A DNA stretch of 64,000 nt from Agapanthus africanus (lineage: Eukaryota > Streptophyta > Magnoliopsida > Asparagales > Amaryllidaceae), in contig CM057337.1 in assembly GCA_030015575.1 (NCBI GenBank), positions 336,980,583 through 337,044,582 of the forward strand. Direction: 5' to 3'. This document shows positions 9,460-19,743 of the stretch, one piece after another. Position numbers and translations under genes: made by a program. The notes beneath the pieces are model-generated. The model was not told the DNA's origin, searched no databases, and saw only the letters and a program-made list of their open reading frames with translations. Positions within the stretch are counted from its first letter, which is position 1. Every line of letters begins with the position of its first letter.

Positions 9460-12438
9460 TGTAACACCCGAGCCCAATAGTACTATTTATATTACTAGTT
9501 GAGGGTTATATATTGCTCATTTCCAATTATTCTGTTTTCTGGGGTTTATTGCTAAATTTTAACCGGTTAAGTCATTTTGGCACATAACAAATTTTAACTC
9601 CTAAAATGAAATTTAAAGTGTCCATGTTGGCCTACTCGTCGCCACTAGTCACGTGGTAGCGTCCGCGTGTCGAGATTCCGTCCCGTTCGGCTAAACGGGT
9701 AAGTTTGGACGACTACGCGCGCGTGCAAGTGTCCGACTTGGGGGCATGCATTTTAATCATTAAACACCTCTTTTCAAAATTTGGAACCCGCTTAAAATCC
9801 TATAATTTGAATTTGGAACATTTGGGCGCAACCCGGGCGCGATTTGGAAATGTTTCATTTTGCGCCAAAAAGGCCCATTTAATTTAATATCTTAAAACTA
9901 TATATATATTACGAATATAATCTTTAACTACTAAATCCCTTCAAATCATCTCAAAATTTTCCTTTATCTCGTCTCCAGCCAATCACGGACTCTCATTTTA
10001 GCGAGTGGGCCCCGCCTCCCTTTCCCTATCTCTCTCTCTCTCTTCCCTCAATCTTTCTCTCTCCAATCTCTCTCTCTCTTTATATATAAACCCATGCAGC
10101 CGCCTATTCCTCCCTCATCCATCGCGACCACGAGAAACCCACGAAACCCTAACCCTAGCTCCTCGCAACCTCACCGCCGACCTCCTCACGACTTCGCCGT
10201 CGCCGTCACCACCTCGTCGACCTCACCGCACCTTCCTCCCCTCGTTCTCCCGCTCTTTCCCGCCCTGCACCCAACCCCGACGTCGCCTCCAACCCCGCAG
10301 ACCTCGCCGTCGACGCGACCTCCCGTCGCCGACGACCCCCACGACACCCTCTCATCCTCCTCGTCACTACCTCGTCATCACCTCCCTCCTCTCCTCGCTG
10401 GACCACCACCAACCTGCAGCCGACCCTACACCTACCCCGGGTCGCCGGGAACCGCGCCGTCGACCCTCGTCGACGCCACCTCCGACCACCTCCCTTCCCC
10501 CTCGACCACCAGAGTCGACTACCACCCTTATTTCTCACTGCAGCACCTCTTTCCAGCGAACCCAGGATTTTCCAGCCATCGTTGTTCGCCGTCGCTGCCT
10601 TGCCGGCATTCCAGTGCCGTCGAGCCTTCGTGGTTGCACCCTGCTTCTTCCCTATAAGTTTCCTTGTCCTCCCTTTTGGTACAATCCCCCTTGCTGGTCG
10701 TTGTTTGCGTGTATCATATCGTAATTGCTAACTTCGCTACTTTTGTTGTTGCCGGAATCCGACCGTGTCGTCTTGGCGAACCCGACGCTCCAGCGAAGCC
10801 CCCTGGTCCGTGTGACCCCGTTGTTCTCTGTTGGGACTCGATCCGTGGCCCGTGCTATCATATCGTGTTTTCTACCGACTTTGCATCCGTGCTTTCCGGT
10901 TTGCGAAACCGTCGAGGCAAGTATCCAAATACTTGCTTTAACATGCTAGTACACAATACCAAGCCTTGCCTTACTCTTGATTATCATATTAGTTTATAAC
11001 TTAAAACCGACGGTCACAGTAAGCCTTAACATTAAATCAGTATGGTAGTTTCGTGTAATTAATCGGTATACTATCATTCCACACTTCAACTAATTAAACC
11101 AATTAGCACGCCCTTGCTTAAATTGCTAGATCATCCTTTTAACTATTATTATGCTGTAGTTTTAATGGCTTCATTGCTTCATGTTATTAATACTGTTTTA
11201 CCCTGTGATTGTTGCACCCAAGGGTGCCTGAACCTGTTAATAAGAGAATACAAAACATCATTGTGTTGCATGGAATAATATGGTTATTTACTGTTTCCTG
11301 CTGCTGTTTATTATTTGATTGTACACCTGTTGTGAGCACATAACCGATTGCACTACATATTGGCCTGACCCTGCTACACGTGACATATACATACATACCG
11401 ACTCATCCTGTTGTAGCATGACATTACTTGTTTCATGATCTCATGCCTAATGCCGACAAACCCGACCATCCCTGCTGTCTATCCAGACAGACCTACTCTT
11501 ACCGGATTTTGTGTTGGCATTAGTCCTTGACTACTGAATACCTGACCTGACATACATAGCTTGGGGGTATGGGGAAACCAAAGATGAACCTGACTTGTAA
11601 CTCGACAGTTCACTACCGTTCGAATGTACACATTCCTTTCTGTGCCTAACGGCATGTCTCGGCTGCAGCCGAGAATATTGTGGCCGTGATCCCGGGTATG
11701 TACGGGGTAATACCGAGTGTACACTTTCCTTTCTGTGCCTAACGGCATGTCTCGGTTTTAGCCGAGAATATTGTGGCCGTGATCCCGGGTATGTACGGGA
11801 TACTAACACCTTCCTATTCTGTGCCTAACGGCATGTCTCGGCTGCCGCCGAGAATATTGTGGCCGTGGTCCCGGGTATGTACGGGATACTATTGGGTTAC
11901 ATCGACGATTCATCAATTGATTTCAAAGACTATAGAGTAGAAAACCTGATAGGACAGTTTAGACACCATTGCACATTACCCTGCTTGTTATTTCTTATAA
12001 CTTCTTTATTCCTGTTCATACTTGCATTGCTTATTACCATGTTTATGCTATATACTTGATGTCTTGACGCGCTGACGTCTGGGTTTTGCATGGCCCAGAT
12101 TTCGTACCACTGTCGACGACCGAGCAGGAGTACTTCAGCCAGCAGGCTGATTTGGGTTCTATAGTGGTTATTTTGTTCATTGCATTTTATTTCCAGGTGC
12201 GATCCCGCATTATGGGACGTACCTTTCTATTATTGCATTGGATCAGTTGCTTCCGCACTTATTTATCATTGATTCCCATTATTATGGATTTGGACATGTA
12301 TTAGTTTAGCTTATTATCTTGTGCTCGATAACCTCACAACCGTAATGTGACTGTGGATGGATACTTCCTACCCACAGGTAGCATGGTTGGCTGTGTCACG
12401 TGCCCAATCTTGCGTACTCTGGGAAGCGGGGCGTGACA
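9460..12438 (+). repeat. G1 3' LTR
   Basis: 2979 bp, nearly identical to the 5' LTR. Besides about 27 substitutions there are a roughly 12 bp deletion in the CT tract and a few one-base indels. TSD GTGTG follows at 12439-12443. Confidence 0.95.
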
Positions 12439-12443
12439 GTGTG

Positions 12444-13775
12444 AGCGGGCTTGCTCGTCGATCTTCTGATCGCTCAATACCCGGGTGGCCGTTACGTTTA
12501 GCAGACCGCTTGCGGCTTGTGGGTGTTTGATATGATCATCACCTGCTGCCGGCGTATTGACGAGTCTTTAGAGTCCTACACAGAAGTTTCCTAGCTCAAG
12601 CGAAACGAAATAGGAGCTCATATGAGATATGTGCGGGACCGAGAATAATGCGTGTATGTGATACCGTATTCTATTCTCGCGATGAATGCATCGATTGGTT
12701 ATATGCGATATAACCTAGTTGTCGAATCAAGGATTGATTCGATAAGTCGATACGTTGGATACTAGCCGGTTATATGCGACATGACCGGATCATTGAATCA
12801 AGTGTTGATTTAATGATTTAGTGTATAATTATATATTTGATATATTACTTTGCATTAACTGGTATTGGTTCACTTTAAATGGATTTACTCACTTGTATTG
12901 CACATTGTATATGTGATATATTTTTTTATGCACATGATTGTATCATGTTTGATGATATATTCTAGCTTGGTTTTGTGTTAAGTATTAAACCATGGTTAGT
13001 TAGTGGTTAGGGTATCATTTTATTTACTTATTCATTTATTTATTCTTTTTGTTTATTTTGGAAAAAGATAAATGATAAAGAGAAAGATAAATGGTGGACT
13101 TGGTTTGTTTTTTGTTGAAGCTTCTTGAAGTCTTGAACAAGTCCACCATTCTTGTCTTTTCTTTAACCCTAACCACTCATCTAACTTTGGTTAAATCTCT
13201 GCACTAAACCATGGTTGAGATTATGATAAGTATCATATTGTTTTTATTTTTTAAATGAGACTTATCATATCTTCTTCTTCTTCTTCATCTTCTTCAACAT
13301 GAAGAAAGCTAGTGACCATCAATGGCAACTAGTGAAATCAAGTGAGAAATCCAATTCTAAAGTTTACCCACTTCCTATTTCTTCATCCTCTACCTCTTGC
13401 CAAGTTGTATAGGGTGTTTCCTTCACAAGTTTTCATAGCTTGGTGAAGTTGGAGCTTGTTCTTGTGATGCCTCGACGTAGATCATCTTCGGCATCGAACC
13501 GACGATCAAGCCCGCCCATTCTTCGATGATGCCAATGCTAGAGTCGTGAGTTCTATTTGGACAGTGGAGGGAGATCATCATGGAGCTTAGGAAGTGGTGG
13601 ACCGGATCTATAAAGGTTGTAGCCCCTTTCCTTTAGATACATTTCCGTTTACATGCTTGTTTCGCCTAGATATCTAGTAAACGATCCGTATTAGGGTTTG
13701 TAGGCACCCGTAAAATTTGATTTGTGCATGTTTGATCACTTGTGAGACCTCACTAGGGTGCCTAGGAACCCTACA
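12444..13775 (+). repeat. B1 5' LTR, second fragment
   Basis: Resumes the B1 LTR after G1 and ends GGAACCCTACA, with the primer site next. Matches 20641-21972. With the first fragment I count about 25 differences over about 1880 bp (near 1.3 %). AT-rich, with a TTC repeat near 13270-13300; no gene. Confidence 0.93.
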
Positions 13776-13776
13776 G

Positions 13777-13789
13777 TGGTATCAGAGCC
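13777..13789 (+). promoter_or_regulatory. Primer-binding site of B1
   Basis: TGGTATCAGAGCC one base after the 5' LTR; initiator tRNA-Met complement. Confidence 0.92.
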
Positions 13790-13975
13790 TAGCTAGAGCC
13801 TTAGGCGAAGTCCCGACGGAATTAGAAGTCCGATCGACCCAAAACCCAAACCTAAAAATGCTCTCTGGACTTTTTTGAAATTCGTGGTTTTTTGTGAATT
13901 AAAAATATTCAGAAAAATCAGCAGGAAGATATAAGGGTTACTGCAAAATTCGAGGGCTTGATTCCATAAAGGCGG

Positions 13976-14019
13976 CGCGGATCCACGGCCTTACAGAAGG
14001 CTCATGCGGCGGATCCGCG
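13976..14019 (+). promoter_or_regulatory. GC-rich stem in B1 leader
   Basis: CGCGGATCC at 13976-13984 pairs with GGATCCGCG at 14011-14019. A stem of different sequence stands at the same place in B2 (50361-50405) and C1 (39861-39887). Possible RNA packaging or dimerisation signal; role inferred. Confidence 0.55.
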
Positions 14020-14310
14020 GCCCTTTTGTCGTTTTGTGCATCCTATTTTGCACAGTAATTCTTAGTTGTCTGTGCTGGTTTTCCTGGGGATTTTTAATAA
14101 TTTTTCCAGAGTTGCATTTTCTGGGTTGTATTGGAAACTCGGTGTATCGATCGGATTGTCTAATTTTGTCGGTGTGTTTTTCCGGATAAATCTTAGAATA
14201 TGTTAAAAAGTTCGACCGGATATAAATACCCACTTTTTTCCCTGCCGGGAAATTTTCAATTGTTGGATTTTTCCGTAGTTTAACGACGTTCTAAGTAGTG
14301 CAAGTAACGC

Positions 14311-14560
14311 GATGGACCCTCTAGAAGACAACAAACCTTAACTCGATTATGTGACCGTCTTGAACTGCCCTTTGAACCTTCGGGTTTGGGGCAGTACGGC
14401 GTGCCACATGTGAGGCGTTGGCTTGACCCTTCTACGGCTGGACCGTTGGTACTGAGGCACGAACTGAATGTTGTTAGACTTGTTTCATGTGTTGGGCTGT
14501 ATCGGGAAAGCTTGGGTGTTCGATTGTTCGATCGGAAAGTTTAACATTTTCCATTTATCC
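14311..14560 (+). pseudogene. Gag-like segment in B1 leader, shared with E
   Basis: One frame reads TLTRLCDRLELPFEPSGLG, then RRWLDPSTAGP, and stays open to about 14540. The same stretch occurs in B2 (50690-50850, with a stop after FEP) and, more diverged, in E at 23168-23440 (TLTRLNDRVKAFEP-stop-GLRQF ... PSTAGPTTLWH). Similarity at protein level suggests a former coding segment, perhaps gag. No known domain is recognised. Confidence 0.5.
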
Positions 14561-15714
14561 GGAATGTGATACAATAATTGGAATTCACAAATTGTTATGA
14601 GATAACGGAATGAATAGTATAAACGTAGCAGTTTAGTCTCACTTGATCGGTTGCCACGGAATTTTGATGAGATCAAAAGTCCGTCGCAATCACGTAGCGT
14701 ACGCGGATACTCGCCGGGTAAACTTAATAGACAGCTTCACCCTATAGCCCCGACCAAGTGACTGTAGGAGAACCCCGTCGCCGAAAGCATCCGTCCGGGT
14801 GCTCGCGGCAGCGATGATCCGCCTTGGTGCACTTCGTCGACGGTATTAGGGGTGCGGCCGCCTACTAAAGTTTGCGACGAGCATTCGATCAGTTTTTCGG
14901 GAATCTTGTTGAATTGCCCGACTTGATATTGAAAAGAGTTTTCGATAATGAGACTAAAATGCGGGGTTTATAATTGTTAGGCATGCGATGTCTAAGTATT
15001 TCATTTGGTCAGGCATGCGATGTCTGAGGAGGTTGCGGATTCCAACTGTTGTAGTTTTACACTTTCTTTTCTGTGACCGTAAGTGTAATATGTGATATAG
15101 CCGGTTTCGTTGCTATATGTCAACGACAATTGGGATGCGCATATTTACTTACGTTGATGACATGAGATGTTATGTGTTGCTGGATATGTTATATTGGATC
15201 GTCGTGTTTGAATAGCCGGGGTTTTTTATGTGAGATGAGTGTTTTTTCATTTTCATTCATGTAAAAACTTGTATGTAATATTCTTTTATTGGGGCACTTC
15301 CAGGTTGCGGAAGTTGTCACCGTTGATGTATATTATTTACTTTTCTGCACTAGGATAGACCCAAGGAGGGGAGCACAAGTAACCGGGTTCTAGGGTCCAG
15401 TGGGAGACCAACTCGAGGAGTCGAGTCCGGGTCTCCTTACCCTAGAATTGGTAGGGTTGCTTGCCGCTCTCGTAGGGGTCTTGGGGTGTGGGATTGGCTA
15501 TTCATCACGACCGTGGAATCCGTGTTTTATACTGGCTCGTATTGAAAACACGGACGTCCTAGTATATCCAATATTTCGTATGTTTCTTCTGCTGTGATTT
15601 ATCTGTGATGTGATCATATGATGTTCTGTGATAGGTATTATATATATAGTATATATGATATATTATATAGACGTTGCTTATGTTTTACACCCGCGCTAGC
15701 CCTGCCCCGCTCTG

Positions 15715-15737
15715 CCGTTAGTTACCTAACCTAACGG
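15715..15737 (+). promoter_or_regulatory. CCGTTAG / CTAACGG stem-loop in B1 leader
   Basis: CCGTTAG at 15715-15721 pairs with CTAACGG at 15731-15737 across a 9-base loop, inside a box starting TTTACACCCGCGCTAG that is kept in B2 (51702-51724) and C1 (40861-40881). Confidence 0.5.
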
Positions 15738-15910
15738 TGCAGACGGGACATCGAGGCGAATGCGGATGGCATAAGCGTACGTTATATTTATCTGTGATGA
15801 TTAGGTGGACTTATATGATAGGATATTCATTAATGTGATTAATGAAAGAAAATAAACCTAATTGATGTTGTGGAATCGAATTTCAAAATAAAAACAGGTA
15901 GCTACAGTTC

Positions 15911-16155
15911 TTGCTTTGCATCGCGGTGTTCATTATAGAACATCCTGCACCTTATTCGATGAGGAAAGGACCGAGATCCCTTAACCGGGAGTGACTCCTT
16001 TAGCAATAACTGGCAGATGCTGCACACTCGGTTTGTCTTTGATCGCTTCTATAGTTTTCGCTTTGCACAGTGATATATATGATATATCCCACACCTCATT
16101 CGACGAGGAAAGGGCCGACGATCCCTTCACCGGGAGTGACCCCTTTAGCAAAACT
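15911..16155 (+). repeat. Two tandem units in B1 leader
   Basis: Two copies of a roughly 110-140 bp unit centred on CTCATTCGACGAGGAAAG and CCTTCACCGGGAGTGACC (or CCTTAACCGGGAGTGACT). The same units occur twice in B2 (51893-52142) and in C1 (41085-41300). Confidence 0.75.
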
Positions 16156-16299
16156 AGAAAAGCCTCGAAAACATTCCATTTAAAAACCATTTGATTCCGC
16201 AACGAGATCAAGTTCAAAGCGTTAAAGGTTTTCACAAAAACCATTCGCAACCCTCCGTCATTTTAGGAAGTAGAGTACTTAGTATTCGTGCTGTGTTTG

Positions 16300-16486
16300 T
16301 TGACCATAGTCAAGGCACAGTGTACGGTAGCTAAGTGATGTCTTCCTACACCGCATATGATGCGATTAGTTAGGACAGTCGCGTGACTTTGTTGACCTTA
16401 GTTAAGGGTCATGTGGGTGGGTCTAATTAATCACGAAATGACGGGTAGAACTTGACTAGTACTTATGATTTGTTGACCATAGTTAA
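16300..16486 (+). promoter_or_regulatory. Three TTGAC inverted repeats in B1 leader
   Basis: TTGAC-CATA-GTCAA at 16300-16313, TTGAC-CTTA-GTTAA at 16392-16405, TTGAC-CATA-GTTAA at 16473-16486, spaced 92 and 81 bp. B2 has three at nearly the same spacing with perfect TTGAC/GTCAA arms in at least two; C1 has three TTGGC versions. TTGAC is also the core of the WRKY W-box. Confidence 0.7.
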
Positions 16487-16710
16487 GGTCATAGGTGCTA
16501 GGGGTAAAAACCTTTATCGGGAGTTTCAAGTGTTGAAATTTGCAATGAGATTGCATACCTTCTATGTGATAGTTGGATCCCGATCCCCACTGCGAGTAAT
16601 TGTTACTCCTGGGAGAGTTTTGCACTTTACAATTAGCCGATCAAGTAGGTGTCTAGAAAGGTGTCAACGGGGTTACGCCTCTGGGAAAACGAGGTTTACA
16701 GTAATTAGGT

Positions 16711-16726
16711 CCGTGCGAAAGCACGG
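16711..16726 (+). promoter_or_regulatory. GAAA tetraloop hairpin in B1 leader
   Basis: CCGTGC-GAAA-GCACGG, six paired bases closed by a GNRA loop, kept exactly in B2 at 52698-52713 within a conserved block of about 130 bp. Confidence 0.6.
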
Positions 16727-16905
16727 GAACCTCCCTCAAAGTACCGACACTGGCCTGGCTGAAAGATTGGCGAACTTGTAGAGTGTAATTAATCCCGGCT
16801 AGTTTTTCCATTTAAGGTTTGAAGGAGGATTTGATAAAAACAGTGGGAGCCATCCTGATTAGATAAAATATATAACCAATCTAATCTTGCAAGAGCGCAC
16901 GCTGA

Positions 16906-19690
16906 GTGTTTTCTTCTCTCTCTCTCCTCGTAGCGACCATATCACGCCTTAATCAAGATAATAATATGGATGTATTGACCGAACCCGCTTGTTATACTGA
17001 GCTGGGGAACGTTGGTCCCGCTCCAACTTATAATTGTTATAAGACAGAGCAGGAAATTGGGGAATACCAGAATTCCTATGCCGCCCAAACGAAGAAAGTG
17101 CATATGATGCATCTCCTTCGGGTGTGTTCATTACAAAGAACTATTTCTCAGTATCCTCTGCATCCTGGGTATATGATACCGGATCAGGATCCCAGATATG
17201 TAATCTGTTACATAGGGCTACAGAAAGGTAGAAAAACTGAGAACGGGTGATAAGTTTCATGAGACAGAAAACGGGGCAAGTGTTGCAGCCAAGTCTGTTG
17301 GTCACTGTCACCCTGTATTACGAATACATTGATTCTGAACAAATGCTATTAGATACCGAACCTGATATACAAAATCATATCAGTCTCTTTATTAGTAAAG
17401 AAAGGATATAATTTTGTATTGATGGATAATGTTTTGAACACTTCCTATATCAAAAGTTGATCGGTTCAGGCACGCTATCTAAAAGCATTAACGTTCTAAA
17501 TCAAACTACAGTTCCTAGTATACTGAACACACACAAGAAGAAGAGTTCAGAAATGAACGAATTCTTCTTGAGGCATTGTAGACTAGGTCATATCAATGCG
17601 ACCCGACTGGCTGAAGTTACATTTAGATGTATATTTAAATCAGTTTGAATTTACATCTTGTGAAACTTGCCAGTCATGTCACAAAGATAATATGACCATA
17701 GCTCTGTTTATTGGAAACAGAGAAAGAGTTAACGAACTCTTGGGACTGATGCATGATGATGTATGTAAGGTTTCCTGTCTACACATGCCAGGACTGGTTC
17801 TTTATACTTCATTATATTCTCTGATAATCTCTCAAGATTCAGTCATTTGTTCCTGTTGAAACATAAGTCCGAACCTTTTGAGGTATTCACAGAATATAAG
17901 TAAGAAGTAGAGAACCAAAATACGGGTATAAGTATTATGTCCTATGATGAGATCAGGGAGGAGAATACTTGTGCATAGAATTCCTGGACTATTCTAAAGG
18001 AGAATGAGATTCTCTCTCAGCATTACTCCTCCGTATACACCATAGCACAATGGTATATCGGGGCGGGGCAATCACACCCTATATGATAAGGTGTGCTCTA
18101 TGATGAGTACTACTGAGTTACCTATTTCCTTTTGGGGTTATGCACTTGAGAAGTTGCATACCTATTGAATTAGGTTTGAATCAAATCGGTGCCTACCACT
18201 CCATATGAGATATGGTATGGGAAGAACCCATCTCTTAAGTAAGTTAAGATTTGGGATTGTCCGGCCTATGTCAAAAGCAAAATCCGGACAAGATCAAGGC
18301 AAGGTCAGTTCTGTAGAACTGGAAAGGTTCCAGCTATACGAAACTACAGCTGAAGATTTGACAGAACCAAAGGATTCTATAGTCCCCGACGAACCTCAGC
18401 CTCTCCGCCGATCTGGTAGGGTTCCTCGCCTGCCTAAGAGATACCTCGGTTTCTCGATGACAGTGGGAGCGAGGATTGCATCATGAGATGATGACCCAAC
18501 TAGATTCGAGCAGGCCATCAAGAGTAGGGACTCTGTAAGAATGGCTGGATGGTTAGCGGTCTGAGATGGAATCCATATACACCAACAAAGTATGGACTTT
18601 GGTTGCTATATCTGAAGGGTTAAATCCCCATCAGGAGCAAGTATATCTTGAGAAGATTACTTGGTGTAGATGGAAAAGTTGAGACTTTCAAAGCTAGACT
18701 TGTTAAAGGTTTTCGTCATCGACCAGGCGTGGATAATGATGAAACCTTTTTCCAGTAGCTATGCTTAAGTCTATCCAGATCCTACTTACCACGGCTACAT
18801 ACCATGACTACGATATCTGGCGGTTGGGTGCCATGACTGCTTTTTTAAATACTGATTTAGAAGAGAACGTCTATAAGAACACAGCCAGAGGTCTTCGTAA
18901 AACAGTGGGAGCAGCGGAAACGTGTGCAAGTTGCTTTACATAATGAAGCAGGCATCGCGGAGTTGGAACGTCTATTTTGATGTGATAGTCAAAGTGTTTG
19001 ACTTCATCAAAATGGTAGACGAACCTTGTATATACAAAAGGGTAGTAGAGAGTAAGGTGGTCGTCTTCGTATTGTACGTAGACAACATACTCTTGATAGG
19101 AAAAGAGTTTCCTATACTACGATCAGTCAATCTCCTATTATCACAAGGATTCTCCAAATAGGATAAAGATGATACCTCCTAAATCCTGAGATTTGGACCT
19201 ATGAGATAGATCTAAAGGGATATTAGGGTTCTCACTAGGTATAGTGAGATTGTATCAATCGATCCTGGGGAGAATCACTGGAAGTGTTCCAGGGTGATAA
19301 AGATGACTTAATGTCAGTCACAGGCACTGTCTATACCCTCAGTAAAGGGACGGTATGTTGAAAGAGTTCCAAGCTAGATACCGTGGCAAACTAGACGATA
19401 AAGGCTGGTAACATCGCTATTGAAGATACTACCAAAGAGGAAGTTTGGGTGTATATTGGTTCATAAGATGAACTAGGTTCCTGCCATTGTATGACAATGG
19501 AAGTGTGGCTTTGGCCCTGGAACCCTGGTCCCATCAGTGACCCAGACAAATTCTGAGGAAGCATCACCTGATCATGGAGATAGTTGATCTCCGGGGTGAT
19601 CGAGGTTAAGGAGAGTAGACTCAGAGGACAACACGGCGGATCCACTCACGAAGACCTTTTTCCCAAAGAGAGACTTTTAGGGGATGGTTG
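16906..19690 (+). pseudogene. pol: B1 pol remnant (protease, integrase, RT, RNase H)
   Basis: Copia pol in the expected order but broken throughout. It begins with MDVLTEPACYTELGNVG at 16966, parallel to B2. The protease motif DTGSGSQIC is near 17175 in a shifted frame. The pre-integrase HCRLGHIN motif is at about 17574-17600, and the integrase core (about 17740-18110) is shredded: LMHDDVCK stands where B2 has LIHSDVCG. The linker PLRRSGRVPRLPKRY lies near 18400. RT pieces run 18570-19165; its active site reads YVDN instead of YVDD (about 19078). RNase H traces occur at 19470-19660. Many indels and stops; not functional. Confidence 0.88.
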
Positions 19691-19731
19691 AGTATGTGAT
19701 ACTGCAACCACTGCTACAGATGGCCCTAGTG

Positions 19732-19743
19732 CAAGTGGGAGAT
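19732..19743 (+). promoter_or_regulatory. Polypurine tract of B1
   Basis: CAAGTGGGAGAT directly before TGTTAG of the 3' LTR; identical in B2, C1 and D. Confidence 0.85.

Larger units (their letters stand above)
2385..12438 (+). mobile_element. G1: Ty3/gypsy chromovirus, Tekay/Del-like, defective
   Basis: A 10,054 bp element with TGTAACACCC...GGCGTGACA LTRs of 2992 and 2979 bp, 5 bp duplication GTGTG, primer site TGGTATCAGAGCC and gag-pol order gag, RT, RNase H, integrase, chromodomain. The long LTRs and C-terminal chromodomain point to the Tekay/Del lineage. I count roughly 27 substitutions between the LTRs (about 1 %), so insertion is young. Protease, the Gag zinc knuckle and the RT core are deleted, so it cannot reverse transcribe by itself. 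The leader contains another element's small LTR. It sits inside the 5' LTR of B1. Confidence 0.93.
13790..16905 (+). other. B1 leader, long and non-coding
   Basis: About 3.1 kb between primer site and pol. No Gag domain and no CCHC knuckle are seen. It holds, in order: a GC-rich inverted repeat (13976-14019), a gag-like segment shared with E (14311-14560), a conserved box with a CCGTTAG stem (15688-15770), two tandem units (15911-16155), three TTGAC inverted repeats (16300-16486) and a GAAA hairpin (16711-16726). A pyrimidine tract TTCTTCTCTCTCTCTCCTCG at 16910-16929 precedes the pol start, resembling a splice acceptor. Confidence 0.75.
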
